This document shows, in pieces, positions 10,551 to 22,780 of a DNA stretch of 64,000 nucleotides. This DNA is from Pieris napi (taxonomy: Eukaryota > Arthropoda > Insecta > Lepidoptera > Pieridae). The notes under the pieces are model-generated. The model did no database searches and was not told the DNA's origin. It saw only the letters and a program-made list of their open reading frames with translations. Made by a program: the position numbers and the translations under genes. The stretch's first letter is position 1. Each line of letters opens with the position of its first letter. Location of the stretch: positions 2,232,001 to 2,296,000 of the forward strand of contig NC_062248.1 in assembly GCF_905475465.1 (NCBI RefSeq). Direction: 5' to 3'.

Positions 10551-12470
10551 AATATGTTAACGCTCCGATAAAAGGAAACAAATGAGTATTAAGCAATATT
10601 CCTGTCTCATAGATGCCTTATTCCTCTCATTGTAACATTGAAAAGAATCTTCGCATTTGAAAAGGGCGCCAAAATGTTGTATATCATTGACACACGTACT
10701 AAATCAGCACCTAGAGGATTGTTTTAAAAAGTAATTTATAGCAGCTGCACGTGAGCGCATGAAAAGCGCTGTAAAAACCACTACTGGACTTGTATGGAGG
10801 AATACAAAGCGCTGAATTTATCGTCCGCTTCTGTGCCCAAAACACGTCTTTGTTGATATAAACATACTAGAAGTGAACTTGAATGTATATAATGTTATTT
10901 TTTTTAGAAAACTAATAATAATAGTATTTTTAACAACAGTTAAAAACAAATACCACCAATACGAACCGTCATGTCTCTCTCTCTTACTATATTTTCCAAA
11001 AGAATTCAATAAGATCTCTCTTTTTAAATCACAATATTTATAGTTTGCAAGAATTCTGCTTAAATGATGTATAAAGCACGCTGTGTTTGTCTGTTAAATT
11101 GTATACAATTAGTTTTATTGTTATTATTGTGTTTCTTGACGTACTTGTAATTCCCGTTGGAAAACCTTTTTTTACACGCTTTATATTAGCTTCACCTGTA
11201 TGTATGTATGTATGTAACCGACTCCTTCGGACTCGAATTTGACCCACTTTTAACGGACAGATTTAATTCAAACTTTGCGCACCTGTCAAAGATCGATGAC
11301 AATGCAATAATCCGAAAAAAAAATTTAAAAAAAATTTTACTAAAAAATAAAAATAAATAATAGTTTAAAAAACTAAACTATTATTTATTATATAAACATC
11401 GTTCTTGACACCCAATGAAAATGTAACTCCAATAATGAAACGTTATTTAAATATCCTGTTCTCCATAATTTGTCTATGCAAAGATTTAAGAGTGACAGGT
11501 GATTGACATATTGATTGCTGACACATTTAACTTTTGTAGAACTTTTGTGTGAACTAATTATTATTATAATAAAAAAATAATAGTTAACAATTAGATGTAT
11601 CTCTTCCAGTTATCATTAATATTTACATCGCATACCTGTGTTCACGTAAACAATGTGCTTGGCGCCCAACTTTTCCTCTGTAAACTATACAAAATGGCGG
11701 AATGTGGCTGTGTATTCATACCAAATAGCGTTTCCCACCCAAAACTGCCAATTGTCAATAATGTGACAGGTCTTTACAGTAAGAAATTAAATCGCTTCAT
11801 TGGCAAATAAAATAATTATTTTAAACTATTAAATCGTTGTTATTTCGTATTTTGATTAGTTTTTTGTTTAGTTAATAGGTCCAGGCGAGTCTATGAGTCT
11901 ATACATAATGTAACTTTTAATAGGCATATTATAATTTCCAAAAAACACTAAATCGACGAATAAGACTAATTTAATCCTGTTTTGATAATTTTCATAATAC
12001 AATGAGTGAATTGAATTATCAAAGGATACAATACTTACATGGTGTCATATCTTAAATACTCACTCCGCGTAAAAGTAATCTCACTTTAACTTGCGATAGG
12101 TAGTAGCTAGTAGTCGGAAAAAAGCATAAAATTGTGACAGCATATTCTGTTACACTGTTTGGACTATATCCGCTTCATTTGTTACGTCACCATTGTTTCT
12201 AAAAGTTAAAAATACTATTTTTATGTCAGAGTTTCTATGTAATCCGTTGCTTTTGTAAATTATATTATTATTTTTTTATCCTTGTACGAAGTTACAATAG
12301 TTACCGAATATATGTTCCAAAAATAATAGAAACCGGGTGAGGTTCGATGACAAAGAATTGATAAATATTATTAAATTAAAAATATATGACAAGCAAAAAA
12401 GGTTTTGATTTAAATTATTTGTGTACTACAAACGGATTATTAACATTACAGTAATCTTAATAATATAATA
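10551..12470. other. AT-rich intergenic DNA with one dispersed-repeat fragment
   Basis: No gene recognised. About 11200-11330 begins with (TGTA)n and carries CGACTCCTTCGGACTCG, TTTTAACGGACAG and GTCAAAGATCGATGACAATG, words I associate with a lepidopteran dispersed repeat. A perfect hairpin follows at 11353-11388. Confidence 0.4.
11353..11388. repeat. Perfect 15 bp inverted repeat (hairpin)
   Basis: ATAAATAATAGTTTA at 11353-11367 and its exact reverse complement at 11374-11388 are separated by six bases. All pairs but two are A-T. Its function is unknown. Confidence 0.8.
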
Positions 12471-12856
12471 TATAAATCGCGTGTCACGTTATTTGTTCGC
12501 GATGGACTCCTAAACTACTTAACCGATTTTAAATTAAATTTGCACACCGTGTGCAGTTTGATCCAACTTAAAAGATAGGATAGCTTACATCTTAATTTAT
12601 AGCCACAATATTATTTTATTGCATTTTTTTTTGTTTATTATTTGATAGTCACAATTCTAACAGATGGCGCTGTGTTGAAAGTAAGAGGTATCAACGTTTA
12701 ATAAGCTACAATTTAATGGCATAACCACGAACAGCATGGTGGTCCCCATGACTGGTGCTCCCCTACCGTTTCCCTTGAATAGTTTACTACTATGTAATAT
12801 AACAAAAACCTTAGCCACAGCAACGCTTGGCCGGTCTACTAGTAATAATATAAACA
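12471..12856 (-). repeat. RTE-like LINE tail repeat, copy 2
   Basis: Minus strand from CTAGTAGACCGGCCAAGCGT to a TTTATATATTA end, parallel to 2157-2480. This copy has about 60 more bases in the middle, including GTAGGGGAGCACCAGTCATG, so copy 1 carries an internal deletion relative to it. The minus-strand open frame at 12657-12857 lies wholly inside the repeat and is not a gene. Confidence 0.55.
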
Positions 12857-14113
12857 TAAAACTATTTAACTAAAAGCGACTGTTATAATAAGTTAATAAA
12901 CCATTCGTTTTCCATATATTTTTGTAGAACACATTAGGTCTTTAACAAACTATACCGTAACTACAGCCTCCATACTGAAAGTACTTTTTAAACAACAGAA
13001 CAGCATTAAGGGTCAAGACATTGTAATCCCTTAACTGAGTTGGGGAACAATGACGAACTTTTAAGCTCTGTGTTGGCCACTTGAAAAAGTTGAAATGCAA
13101 TACGTTTTATTGATTTATCTGCGAATTGAAAAAAACAACCGAACAAATTCGAAAATTGAATTGTCTATGAAAAATATTGATCTTTGGGTTAACCAAAAAG
13201 TTTTCTTTATGACACCGCAGCTATACACATCATTATTGCTTCGAGCCGTTTCTGCAGCACTGGTGCCACGGTGGAACCCGTACTCGTTAATAACGCGATA
13301 TTTTATAAAATTTAATTTGGAATTCCTTACCAAAGAGGAGATATTTGAGGTCATAGTGGCCAGTATGACAAAACGTCAATTTCATTTGTAAGGACCTAAT
13401 ATATATATCGACGAATCATACGGCATACTAGTCGTCACTTATAAATCTCTGCTGTATCATAACTGATTTCTCAATGTTTCCGGCTATTACCTACCCGAAA
13501 AGAATGTTGACATTTATCAGGCAGAGAAGGCTAATCACTCAGAGACAATGCGCAGCTTAAATGTCGTGGCGTTTGATTCCCAGCTGACTAATATATTTAT
13601 GTTTGCGCATTTACCTGACCATACTGTGAAGCTTAATAGTTAAAATAACAATATCACAAGTTAGCGTTAAATTGAATACCAATATTGGATCGTTATTCAA
13701 GGCAGAGAAGGCTAATAGCTCAGACTAGGTGAAATGTACTATTTAGTTTTTCATATGTTACATCTTTAATGTACTACTATTCATAAAATAAAGAAAACTG
13801 TCTTCACATAATTTGCAGTTAATAATTTAGCCTTATAACTTTATACTTTTACTATACGTTCCAATACTTAAGGCATACAGTGGGAAAGTACAGGGATTGA
13901 AAGGATTTAAATAAATAATAGCGGAATATTCACAGCTGTTCCGTCGCGACTGTGGCGTCGTCTGCAAGACAGCTTAGGACTATTAAATTATACATGAATA
14001 TTGATTTTTATAAGTTTTTAATAATTTCTCTGTAACTATATAATTCATATAAATTATTAAGTTTATAAAAAAATATTGGTTGTTTGTAAAGTAGGTTTAC
14101 GATCGAGAAGTTT
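12857..14113. other. AT-rich stretch with degenerate SINE-like pieces
   Basis: GGCAGAGAAGGCTAAT occurs at about 13520 and 13700. With TTTGATTCCCAGCTGACTAA near 13575 it resembles strongly mutated SINE body and head. A 98-codon open frame at 13095-13391 has no recognisable motif and is not called. Confidence 0.35.
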
Positions 14114-14439
14114 ACGTGATAACGTCTTATTGGTGATATAAGTTTTTGGGAAGTAAGGAATTAATGAAGATAACAATTTTTTCAAATTTCAAATTACATC
14201 TATCGTTTTATTCACACTTTTGATGATAAATTTCGGGTGTAAAATGACAAGTTTACTTATTCGCCTATGATATACATTTTTCTTCATACATTCACGGAAT
14301 GACTGGCAGCGCTCGAGATGAGACGGGAGATCGGTCCGTCTCTCTCGTTATACCTGCGATCGCGCTCGTGAGGTTTTGGTGTGACAAAAGTTTCTGAACA
14401 TGTCACCCGACTAAAACGATTTTAAAGACGTTATCACGT
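14114..14439. mobile_element. 326 bp segment bounded by 15 bp inverted repeats
   Basis: ACGTGATAACGTCTT at 14114-14128 and its exact reverse complement at 14425-14439 bound a segment with a GC-richer middle (CGCTCGAGATGAGACGGGAG). It is probably a small non-autonomous DNA element. No clear target duplication is visible outside the ends. Confidence 0.45.
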
Positions 14440-14861
14440 CAAAAAATTATTTAACACGAGTAAAGTTTGGTGTCGTTTGTTATAGATATGTTCAAATATA
14501 TGTTATATGAAACACTCTGTTTAAAGCTCGGAAATAAAGCCAGTTGACAGGCTTTATTTGTTCAATAATTTTTATTACTAACATAATATTGGGGGTAGTG
14601 GGGTTGCAACCCTGAATTGGCAAAAAACTAACGTGGCTTATAAGGGTTTTTAAATCTTATTGACACTTCAATATGTGACCTATTGGACATTATCGAAAAC
14701 GAGAATGTGATATTACAATTTATGAGTGTGGGTAAAATGAGCCCTTTAGGCTCATTTTGGCTTCAAGTATGCGTTGCTATCATTTAGCTTACGCTTCTAA
14801 TGTTAGGTTATATAACATATAGGGTTTTTTTATACTTCATTGCTTTTTTATTGTAATAAAA
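14440..14861. other. Stretch with one short hairpin
   Basis: AAAATGAGCC at 14734-14743 pairs perfectly with GGCTCATTTT at 14749-14758 across a five-base loop. Nothing else recognised. Confidence 0.5.
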
Positions 14862-15066
14862 TAGATAAAGCGATTCTTAAAGCAGTTTTTCCCGCGCACC
14901 ACCACTATGTGAAACCAGCTGCCCACTGAAGTATTTCCGAACCAATTCGACTTAGGGTCCTTCAAGAAACAAGCGCACCAATTATTCAAACGCAGGCAAC
15001 GCACTTGAGAGTGTCCATAGGCGGCGGTATCACTAAACACTAGGTGAGCCTCCTGCCCGTTTGCCT
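14862..15066 (-). repeat. Dispersed lepidopteran repeat, best copy
   Basis: On the minus strand: GGCAGGAGGCTCACCTAGTG, TGATACCGCCGCCTATGGAC, GTGCGTTGCCTG, GGACCCTAAGTCGAATTGG, TTCGGAAATACTTCAGTGGG and CATAGTGGTGGTGCGCGGG. The open frame over it is accidental. The same family, worse preserved, is at 900-1120 and 7220-7400. Confidence 0.6.
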
Positions 15067-15247
15067 ACGTTTACATAAAAAAGAGAAATAAATGTTATCA
15101 CTATTCAAAGACAAAAAATATTTAAGTTCAAATAGCTTATTCCTATATGAAACCCGAAATACAAGGCGTTTTATAAATGCCTCTAAATATTCCTTTTGTG
15201 AATTTATTCGTATTTGTAATTCAAACAGTTGTACCACCTTGTTATTA

Positions 15248-16852
15248 TGGTAGGGGAGCCCAAGAGGGGATTTCGGGATTTACTAAAGCGCGGCAGATTA
15301 ATATATAGGGGGATACCTTGTACCCGGTTAAGTACCTCCACAAAATATGAGGCCCATATATAAGGCCGCACGCGAAGGAGACAGGATCAGTTTAGTAAAA
15401 AAAAATTGACCATCAGAAATTCCCGAGCGCGTCAGATTAAGGTAGGGTGAGTTAATTACATCCTAAAAAGTGTATATTCCACTAATCTGACAATTTGAGA
15501 GTGACGGAAAAAAAGGAGAGGGCATCAAAGTTGTAAAAAAAAAAACGTCATCTCGACATTCTCGAGCGCAGCTAATATTTTTTTTATTTTGAAGGAAATA
15601 ATTCAATAATAATGAAAAATATATAATCTGACGATTTCCGCAAGCCGAAATAACAAAAATTCGTCGATAAAGTTAAATGCGTGCAGCTGCGTGATGCCTA
15701 CATTTCCTTAAACCGATCGGAATCTACTAAACGGCGTTCTAAATATTTCCCTCAAAATTACATTTCCTGTGAATTTGAACCGATTCGGACCGATAGATTT
15801 TGAGAAATTTTGAAAAATCTTAAAAAAATAAGAAATATTTTTTTTAAAGTGGTTTCTTTATCGATCAACTTCAAAAACTAATCCGCCTTTGAGCTTAAAA
15901 AACCACGTCGATCGCCACCAAGATGGTCAAAAGCGGTTGATTAGTTCGAGAGATATCGTGAACGAAAGAAACCCGAAAAAGTGTTTTTTCCGGATTACTC
16001 CGAAATTTGTGGTTCGATCAATTAAAATTGCAAATTACTTATGAGGATGATAAAACTGCGTCGAATGCCGCCAACCGCGTGAAAATTGCTTGATCCATTC
16101 AAAAGTTATTGCGGTTTGAAAATTCCAAAAATAGTGTTCTATGAAACTTCTATCAGACTTTCGAGCTGGGAGAGCTCAAATGCATAGAAATGTTATTTCT
16201 TTGAACTCAGCGAGCTCAAAATATCAATTTCATTAAGCGCCCATAAATGGAATTAGCGGGAAGTTGCAGGGATGGCACTTTAGGTGAACCGTTTTTCAAA
16301 ATTTTTTGTCAGATCAGGCGAATCCCTCTAGATAATCGTCAGATTATGAGACAGTACGTTTAGAACATAAAGATGAACCACATATATCTTAATCTGACGC
16401 GCTTGAGTATTTAAAAATTGCGATTTTTTTTTGCAAATTAAGAAAATGGCTGTGGGTTTGCGTCCCATCGAAATCGTCAGATTAGTGAATGAGAGCTTTT
16501 TTTTGGTGCACTTAACACTCCCTTAGAAAATCTGACGCGCTCGATAATTTTTATTTTTTTTTCATTTTCAACCCTTAAATACAACCACCCGCATCATGCA
16601 AACGATCAGATTAACATACGTACATGATTAAAAATACGTAGGGCATTGATGATATCAATATCTGACGCGCTCGAGGATGTCCATGCAACAGTTTTTTTTT
16701 ACATATTTAACTATCTATAGCCGCTTCCCCCACCGATGAAAAGGAATTTATCATATAACATTTTTTTCTTCTTTTTATCTAAGCTTTGCATCCCAATAGG
16801 TCTCTACGACGCTCGAGTAAATCCCCATTTAGCATCGTGGGCTCCCCTACCA
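15248..16852. mobile_element. Non-autonomous DNA transposon, TTA target duplication, repeated TCTGACGCGCTCGA motif
   Basis: The ends are TGGTAGGGGAGCCCA at 15248 and its reverse complement ending at 16852. TTA stands on both sides (15245-15247 and 16853-16855), which matches the 3 bp TWA duplication of PIF/Harbinger elements; that assignment is inference. There is no transposase frame. The interior is filled with copies of TCTGACG, often extended to TCTGACGCGCTCGA, in both orientations (for example near 15425, 15490, 15625, 16330, 16395, 16475, 16530, 16605 and 16660). These could be subterminal transposase-binding repeats. Length about 1.6 kb. Confidence 0.7.
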
Positions 16853-17149
16853 TTACTATTGATTAAAAAATTTATAGCTTTAGTGTGAAATATCGGTTCA
16901 AGTTCTGTTATTAAGTTAAACTGACATAAGGTAATAATTATTTTCAAAATAGTCTAGTAAAAACAAAATAAACGTTTGGAAGCATATTTAAAAATAACAA
17001 ACGTATGCCTAATTGAACGTTAGATATACAATATACAACCCTCAAAGGTCGACAACACATACTCTAGCCCGCTTACAGTCCATAGCCGGCTAGACTTTAT
17101 TTAATGTGAGTTACCTATATAATATATACGATGTATGCAAAAAATTGTT
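16853..17149. other. AT-rich stretch, nothing recognised
   Basis: AT-rich sequence just right of the DNA transposon; no features supported. Confidence 0.4.
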
Positions 17150-17415
17150 ACGCCATGGCTATCAAACTATTTAATCACCTTCCTAGAAAGTTATAGATCA
17201 CTGCCGTGTAATGCTTACAAGGGGAAGGTGATAAAATTTTTAAATTTTAAATCCTTTATAGCGTGGGCGAGTATTTAGACCATAAGTTTGATACCAATTC
17301 TAAATAACTTAACCTATTATTATGACATTATATTAATGTTCTTTTTATATGACATTATAAAAATTAATATGACATTTGCATGCCTATTTATATATGGCTG
17401 ATTGTGCGGATTTTT
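17150..17415 (+). pseudogene. Remnant of a LINE ORF2 C-terminus and 3' UTR
   Basis: The plus strand encodes AIKLFNHLPRKL, the counterpart of AIKVYNKLPKELKDL at the C-terminus of the LINE ORF2 at 24124-26971. After a frame change KFLNFKSFIAWASI follows, in the place of the last conserved helix. ACATTTGCATGCCTATTTAT downstream resembles a LINE 3' UTR. Several frame breaks make it a dead fragment of a CR1/jockey-group LINE. Confidence 0.4.
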
Positions 17416-17424
17416 ATAACTAAC

Positions 17425-17480
17425 TAGTAGACTCAGCCAAGCGTTGCTGTGGCTAAGATTTTTGTTATTTTTGTATTCGA
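17425..17480 (+). repeat. Fragment of the RTE-like repeat (5' part)
   Basis: CTAGTAGACTCAGCCAAGCG followed by TTGCTGTGGCTAAG matches the start of the minus-strand repeats at 2157-2480 and 12471-12856. Similarity fades after about 55 bases. Confidence 0.45.
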
Positions 17481-18087
17481 TTTTTACATAATTTTATTAT
17501 ATGTTGAATTTTAAAAAGTATCACAGCTGTAGAAAAAGTTATCTGTATTTATTTCCCGTGTGATATTTTATTCACTGTTTATTTATTACCATAACCATCG
17601 AAGTTTATTTATATGTGTTTAGAACCACGTCTTTTTCTTTCAGTGTTCTAGAGGTGCAAGAGTATTCGTAAAACTTAATTAAAAACTCAACCGATCTCAG
17701 ACATCCTGGCGCCGTGTTCACCGAACCGGAACGGAAATGATAATATATAGTTTGCACACCACATTTAACAAGATAACTGACTGCCCTTACCGATCTGACA
17801 CCAACTCTGATTTAGTTTGCTTAGGGAATATACTAAATAGTATTTATAACTTAAATAAATAGAAATTAATTTGTATGATTAAACTGTTGATGTCCAAAAT
17901 ATTAACCTTTGCGGGCCTGGAAGCTTCTATAGAACTTACGGTGTCTGTAAATACTGTAAGCTTTTCAGCTTATAAAAGTGCGTATGCGCCTCTCAACTTT
18001 AATGTCGCGGTGCTTCAATCCCAGCTAACTAATTTATTTATTACTATATTTATATTTGAAGAATTAACACCTGAAGACAGAGCCTAA
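17481..18087. other. Last non-telomeric stretch before the subtelomeric block
   Basis: AT-rich. The end (about 17990-18050) carries AATGTCGCGGTGCTTCAATC and CCCAGCTAACTAA, which looks like the same degenerate SINE-derived sequence as near 13575. The first unit B of the subtelomeric block starts at 18088. Confidence 0.35.
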
Positions 18088-19256
18088 ACTAACCGATCTA
18101 AATAATAATTGTTAATTCAAGCCTCCCCAACCCAGCTTCTTGGTCATAATATATAATATCATAATATAATAAATATTCGTATACTAACCTAACCTAACCT
18201 TTTTTTTTTTTTTTTTTTAACGTCAGGAAATGCTTTTACGCATATCCCTGTTGAATTTTACTCCAGCAGGGATTATGTGGGACTCAGACATAATATCTTC
18301 ACACCTACCCACTAAAACCTGACGGATGCCTTCGGCTCGCCAAAGGGCGGAGGCAGGTAACAGCTGAGCCCTATCCTTGCCCCCGAAAAAACCTAACCTA
18401 ACCTAACCGATCTAAATAATATTTGTTTTTTTGGACAGCTCCGATCTAAATAATAATTGTTAATTCAAGCCTCCCCAACCCAGCTTCTTGGTCATAATAT
18501 ATAATATCATAATATAATAAATATTCATATACTAACCTAACCTAACCTTTTTTTTTTTTTTTTTAACGTCAGGAAATGCTTTTACGCATATCCCTGTTGA
18601 ATTTTATTCCAGCAGGGATTATGTGGGACTCAGACATAATATCTTCACACCTACCCACTAAAACCTGACGGAAGCCTTCGGCTCGCCAAAGGGCGGAGGC
18701 AGGTAACAGCTGAGCCCTATCCTTACCCCCGCCAAAACCTAACCTAACCTAACCTAACCTAACCTAACCTAACATAACCGTTCTAAATAATATTTGTTTT
18801 TTTAGACAGCTCCGATCTAAATAATTATTGTTAATTCAAGCCTCCCCAACCCAGCTTCTTGGTCGCCTTCGGTGACCAAATATTCATATACTAACCTAAC
18901 CTAACCGATCTAAATAATATTAGTTTTTTTGGACAGCTCCGATCTAAATAATAATTGTTAATTCAAGCCTCCCCAACCCAGCTTCTTGGTCGCCTTCGGT
19001 GTCCAAATATTCATATACTAACCTAACCTAACCGATCTAAATAATAATAGTTTTTTTGGACAGCTCCGATCTAAATAATAATTGTTAATTCAAGCCTCCC
19101 CAATCCAGCTTCTTGGTCGCCTTCGGTGACCAAATATTCATATACTAACCTAACCTAACCTTTTTTTTTTTTTTTTGAAAGTCAGGAAATGCTTTTACGC
19201 ATATCCCTGTTGAATTTTATTCCAGCAGGGATTATGTGGGACTCAGACATAATATC
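18088..19256 (+). repeat. Subtelomere-like block 1: (CCTAA)n, units A and B
   Basis: The block starts with a partial unit B (GATCTAAATAATAATTG) and then alternates units. Unit A copies begin with poly(T) near 18200, 18548 and 19161; the last is split by a LINE. Most B units here carry an AT-rich version (TTGGTCATAATATATAAT) in the place where later copies have the TTGGTCGCC hairpin. Telomeric tracts are only two to seven CCTAA units long. This is the most diverged part of the block, as expected for the edge of an array that is homogenised inside. Confidence 0.85.
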
Positions 19257-21886
19257 AAACTCAAACTCAAACTCAAAATATCTTTATTCAAGTAGGTAAC
19301 CAAGTACACTTTTGAATAGTCAAGTTAAATTAATCGTAAATTTACATTTACTACCAGTTCGCAAGTCAAGGGCGTAGAGCGGGTAAGAAGAACTGGCAAG
19401 AAACTTTCCGCCACTCTTTTTAATCGCCAAGTATTGTCATACAAATTGTTTGAACTGGAGCAATTCAATCCCAAGGATTAGGATCATTTAAGTAGTCCTC
19501 AAATTTATAAAAAGCTTTGTTGATTAATTTTCGTTTAACGAGGACTTTGAATTTATTTCGTGATAATTCTCTAATTGCGCTTGGGAGTTTGTTGTAAAAA
19601 CGAATACAATTTCCATATAAGGAGTGGTTTATCTTTTGGAGCCTGGTTGGTCGTACACTCAAATTAGTTCTATTTCGCGTATTATACTGGTGAAAGTCAC
19701 CATTTGTTTTAAAATCGTTTATATTTTTTTGGACATACAACAAGGCTTCAAGAATATATTGACCAGATAGTGTCATAATATTTAATTCCTTAAACTTATT
19801 CCGTACCGACTCCCTCGGAGAAACACAACAAATACCCCGAACAGCCCGCTTCTGCAGCACAAATATGGATTGAACCTCTGCAGCAGCACCCCACAATAAA
19901 ATGCCGTACGACATAACGCTATGAAAGTAGCTATGATACACAATTTTAGCCGTGTCCTCATCAGTAAACTGTCGGATTTTCTTTACTGCATATGCTGCAG
20001 AGCTCAGCCTATTCGAAAGAGTCTCTATGTGTGGGCCCCATTGGAGTTTACTATCTATTGTTATGCCTAGAAAAACAGTTTTGTCAACAAAGTTTAGTTC
20101 ACTGTCCTTAATTTTCAGGTTACCAATATCTCGCTTTACGCTAGTAGTTGTAAATCTAATACATTTTGTTTTATTCTCATTAAGCAATAAGTTATTTACA
20201 TTAAACCAGTTAACTATACGAGAGATAGAATTGTTTACATTGTCCAATAATACGTTATTCCTATTCACTTTAAATAGAAGTGAAGTGTCATCAGCAAACA
20301 ATACCATCTCATGAACTTCGTTGACAAAGAATGGGAGGTCATTTATGTAAATCAGAAATAAGAAAGGCCCGAGAATCGATCCTTGGGGGACGCCCATTGA
20401 TACCTGCGAACCCGGAGAGGTGACTCCATTGACATGAACTCTTTGGATCCTTCCCTTTAAATATGAATTCATCAGGCTGGAAGCTTTGCCATCAACGCCA
20501 TAGTGTTGAAGCTTTCCAACGAGTATATCAGGATGAACACAGTCAAAGGCCTTTGACAGGTCACAAAAGACGCCGACTCCATCATATGATTCTTCCCAGG
20601 CGTTAAATATGTCCGAAATCAACTTCACACCGGCATCGATTGTGGAGCGACCCTTAGTGAAACCATACTGTTTATTATGTAAGAGTTTATTTTTATTAAA
20701 ATGTAAAGAAAGCTGGTCTAGCATTATCTTTTCAAAAACTTTGCTCAACGCAGGGAGCACGGAAACAGGTCTGAAGTTTGACGGATCAGACTCACTACCT
20801 GCCTTGAACAACGGTGTAATCTTACTTAATTTCATTTCGTCCGGAAAGACTCCACAATCGATACAGCTGTTAAAAATTATAGACAATTCAGAGCTTATTA
20901 CATTAATAACGGAATTTAAAATGACTGTTGACATACCCCATATATCTTTACTTTTTTTTAAATTAATAAGCTTAAAAGTTTTAACGATATCATTACAAGT
21001 TATATGTTTAAACTGAAATTTAATATTACATTCAGGTACACATTTTTCTAGCAATGAGATCGCAGCAGCAGGTGAAGAATCTAGGGACTTGGTCGTATTT
21101 AGTGGTACATTTGTAAAGAACTCTTCAAAAGAAGAAGCTACCTCTGGGTCAGATTTTATTAACTTCCCTTTAACTTTTAACATATAATCAGTTCGTTTGT
21201 CAGACGTTTTACCTGATTCTTCATTTATTATTTTCCAGGTAGCTTTTACTTTATCCATGCTATTTTTTATTTTTGAACTTAAATATTGAGACTTTGCAGT
21301 TTTGCAATCTTTTTTGAAATTATTTGAATACAACCTAACATATTCCCTAAATTCCACACTAGTGTTATATTGCATTTCGTCATAGATTTCATATAATTTT
21401 AACCTTTTCCTGTGTAACTCCTCATTTGCCCAGTCACAGAAACTTGTTTTCTCAGAGACCAATAAAGTCTTTTGAGTAAATACTTTCTTGAATTCATCAA
21501 TAAATGATCCAAAAAAAGTATTGTATAAATTATTAGGGGATGAGTTGCCACACAGAAATGGCATTCTATAGACCAATGCTTCTCTAAATCTGTCCAAACG
21601 GTCATTTGTAATAGGAGTTATCACAATTTTCTTCTTTTTACATGTTTTTTGTTTCCTTAATTGGAATTCAAACCATTGACCAGTGTGATCAGATTTAAAT
21701 CTATTGAAAATACAAACGTTCAAAGGGGCTATGTCACTATATATGTTATCTATACAAGTTGCGGTGCTAGCTGTTATTCTTGTGGGTGAATGAAATTGAT
21801 TTATTAAATTGTATGAACGAAAAAGACTAAGTATGCGTACACTTGAATTAGAATGACAAAGTAAATTGACATTAAAGTCCCCACAG
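19257..21886 (-). mobile_element. 5'-truncated LINE (CR1/jockey group) inserted in a unit A
   Basis: The minus strand runs from inside the endonuclease domain, through reverse transcriptase, to a 3' UTR that ends in (TTTGAG)n. Flanking unit A sequence is split cleanly: CATAATATC to the left and TATCTTCACACC to the right, so TATC (19253-19256 and 21887-21890) is the target duplication. 5' truncation is the usual outcome of target-primed reverse transcription. The insertion postdates this unit A copy. The clade (CR1, Daphne or jockey) cannot be settled by eye. Confidence 0.9.
19465..21885 (-). pseudogene. LINE ORF2 fragment: endonuclease end plus reverse transcriptase
   Basis: The frame is open from the truncation point to a stop at 19465, so there is no native start. 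The TTG at 21723 is not a real start, since coding sequence continues upstream. The first residues are CGDFNV, part of the APE-type endonuclease active site (GDFN), followed about 60 residues on by SDHTGQW, the catalytic SDH. The reverse transcriptase follows: FRPVSVLPALSKVFEKI, CDLSKAFDCV (first catalytic Asp), GVPQGSILGP and LFADDTSLL (catalytic FADD). The C-terminal part has the WGAAAEVQSIFVLQKRAVR and FYNKLPSAIREL motifs of CR1/jockey-group LINEs. The remaining ORF has no internal stop, so the insertion is young, but lacking the endonuclease N-terminus and ORF1 it cannot move by itself. Confidence 0.9.
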
Positions 21887-22420
21887 TATCTTCACACCTA
21901 CCCACTAAAACCTGACGGATGCCTTCGGCTCGCCAAAGGGCGGAGGTAGGTAACAGCTGAGCCCTATCCTTACCCCCGCCAAAACCTAACCTAACCTAAC
22001 CGATCTAAATAATATTTGTTTTTTTGGACAGCTCCGATCTAAATAATAATTGTTAATTCAATCCACCCCAACCCAGCTTCTTGGTCATAATATAATAAAT
22101 ATTCATATACTAACCTAACCTTTTTTTTTTTTTTTTTACGTCAGGAAGAGCTTTTACGCATATCCCTGATGAATTTTATTCCAGCAGGGATTATGTGGGA
22201 CTCAGACATAATATCTTCACACCTACCCACTAAAACCTAACGGAAGCCTTCGGCTCGCCAAAGGGCGGAGGCAAGTAACAGCTGAGCCCTATTCTTACCC
22301 CCACCAAAACCTAACCTAACCGATCTAAATAATATTTGTTTTTTTGGACAGCTCCGATCTAAATAATAATTGTTAATTCAATCCACCCCAACCCAGCTTC
22401 TTGGTCATAATATATAATAT
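21887..22420 (+). repeat. Subtelomere-like block 2
   Basis: Starts with the right half of the unit A split by the LINE, then unit B, a second unit A (poly(T) near 22121) and a partial unit B. The B units use the AT-rich TTGGTCATAATATA form. The block is cut at 22420 by the second LINE; the same B sequence resumes at 27184. Confidence 0.85.
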
Positions 22421-22780
22421 TTTGTTTAGTTTGTAAAAGTTATCTTTGTGGTAGTAATGTTAAATAAGTATTTTTTTATGGAAAAGTGACAATAATAGCA
22501 ATAAAACATTTGACCCATTTGACCCCTAACATTTTACATAAAACCATATTTTTGCTTAAAAATACAATTTCCAATCAATCTACAAACTAATAAAGTGACA
22601 AACTTACCGGTAAAGTGCTATAAACTAGTGAACTACGATAATAGTGAAGAAACATATAAATTAAGTGAATCCTTTGTTCTCCGATGTGACTCACATCAGT
22701 TGAATTTTAACGTATTTTCAAAGCAATTTACACAAATAGAAATAGATTGCTTAATTTTGAAACACATGTAATAGGCCTGT

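Noticed and set aside
13095..13391. 98-codon open frame as a host gene
   Set aside because: No domain, no signal peptide, AT-driven composition, and an almost complete antisense frame over the same DNA.
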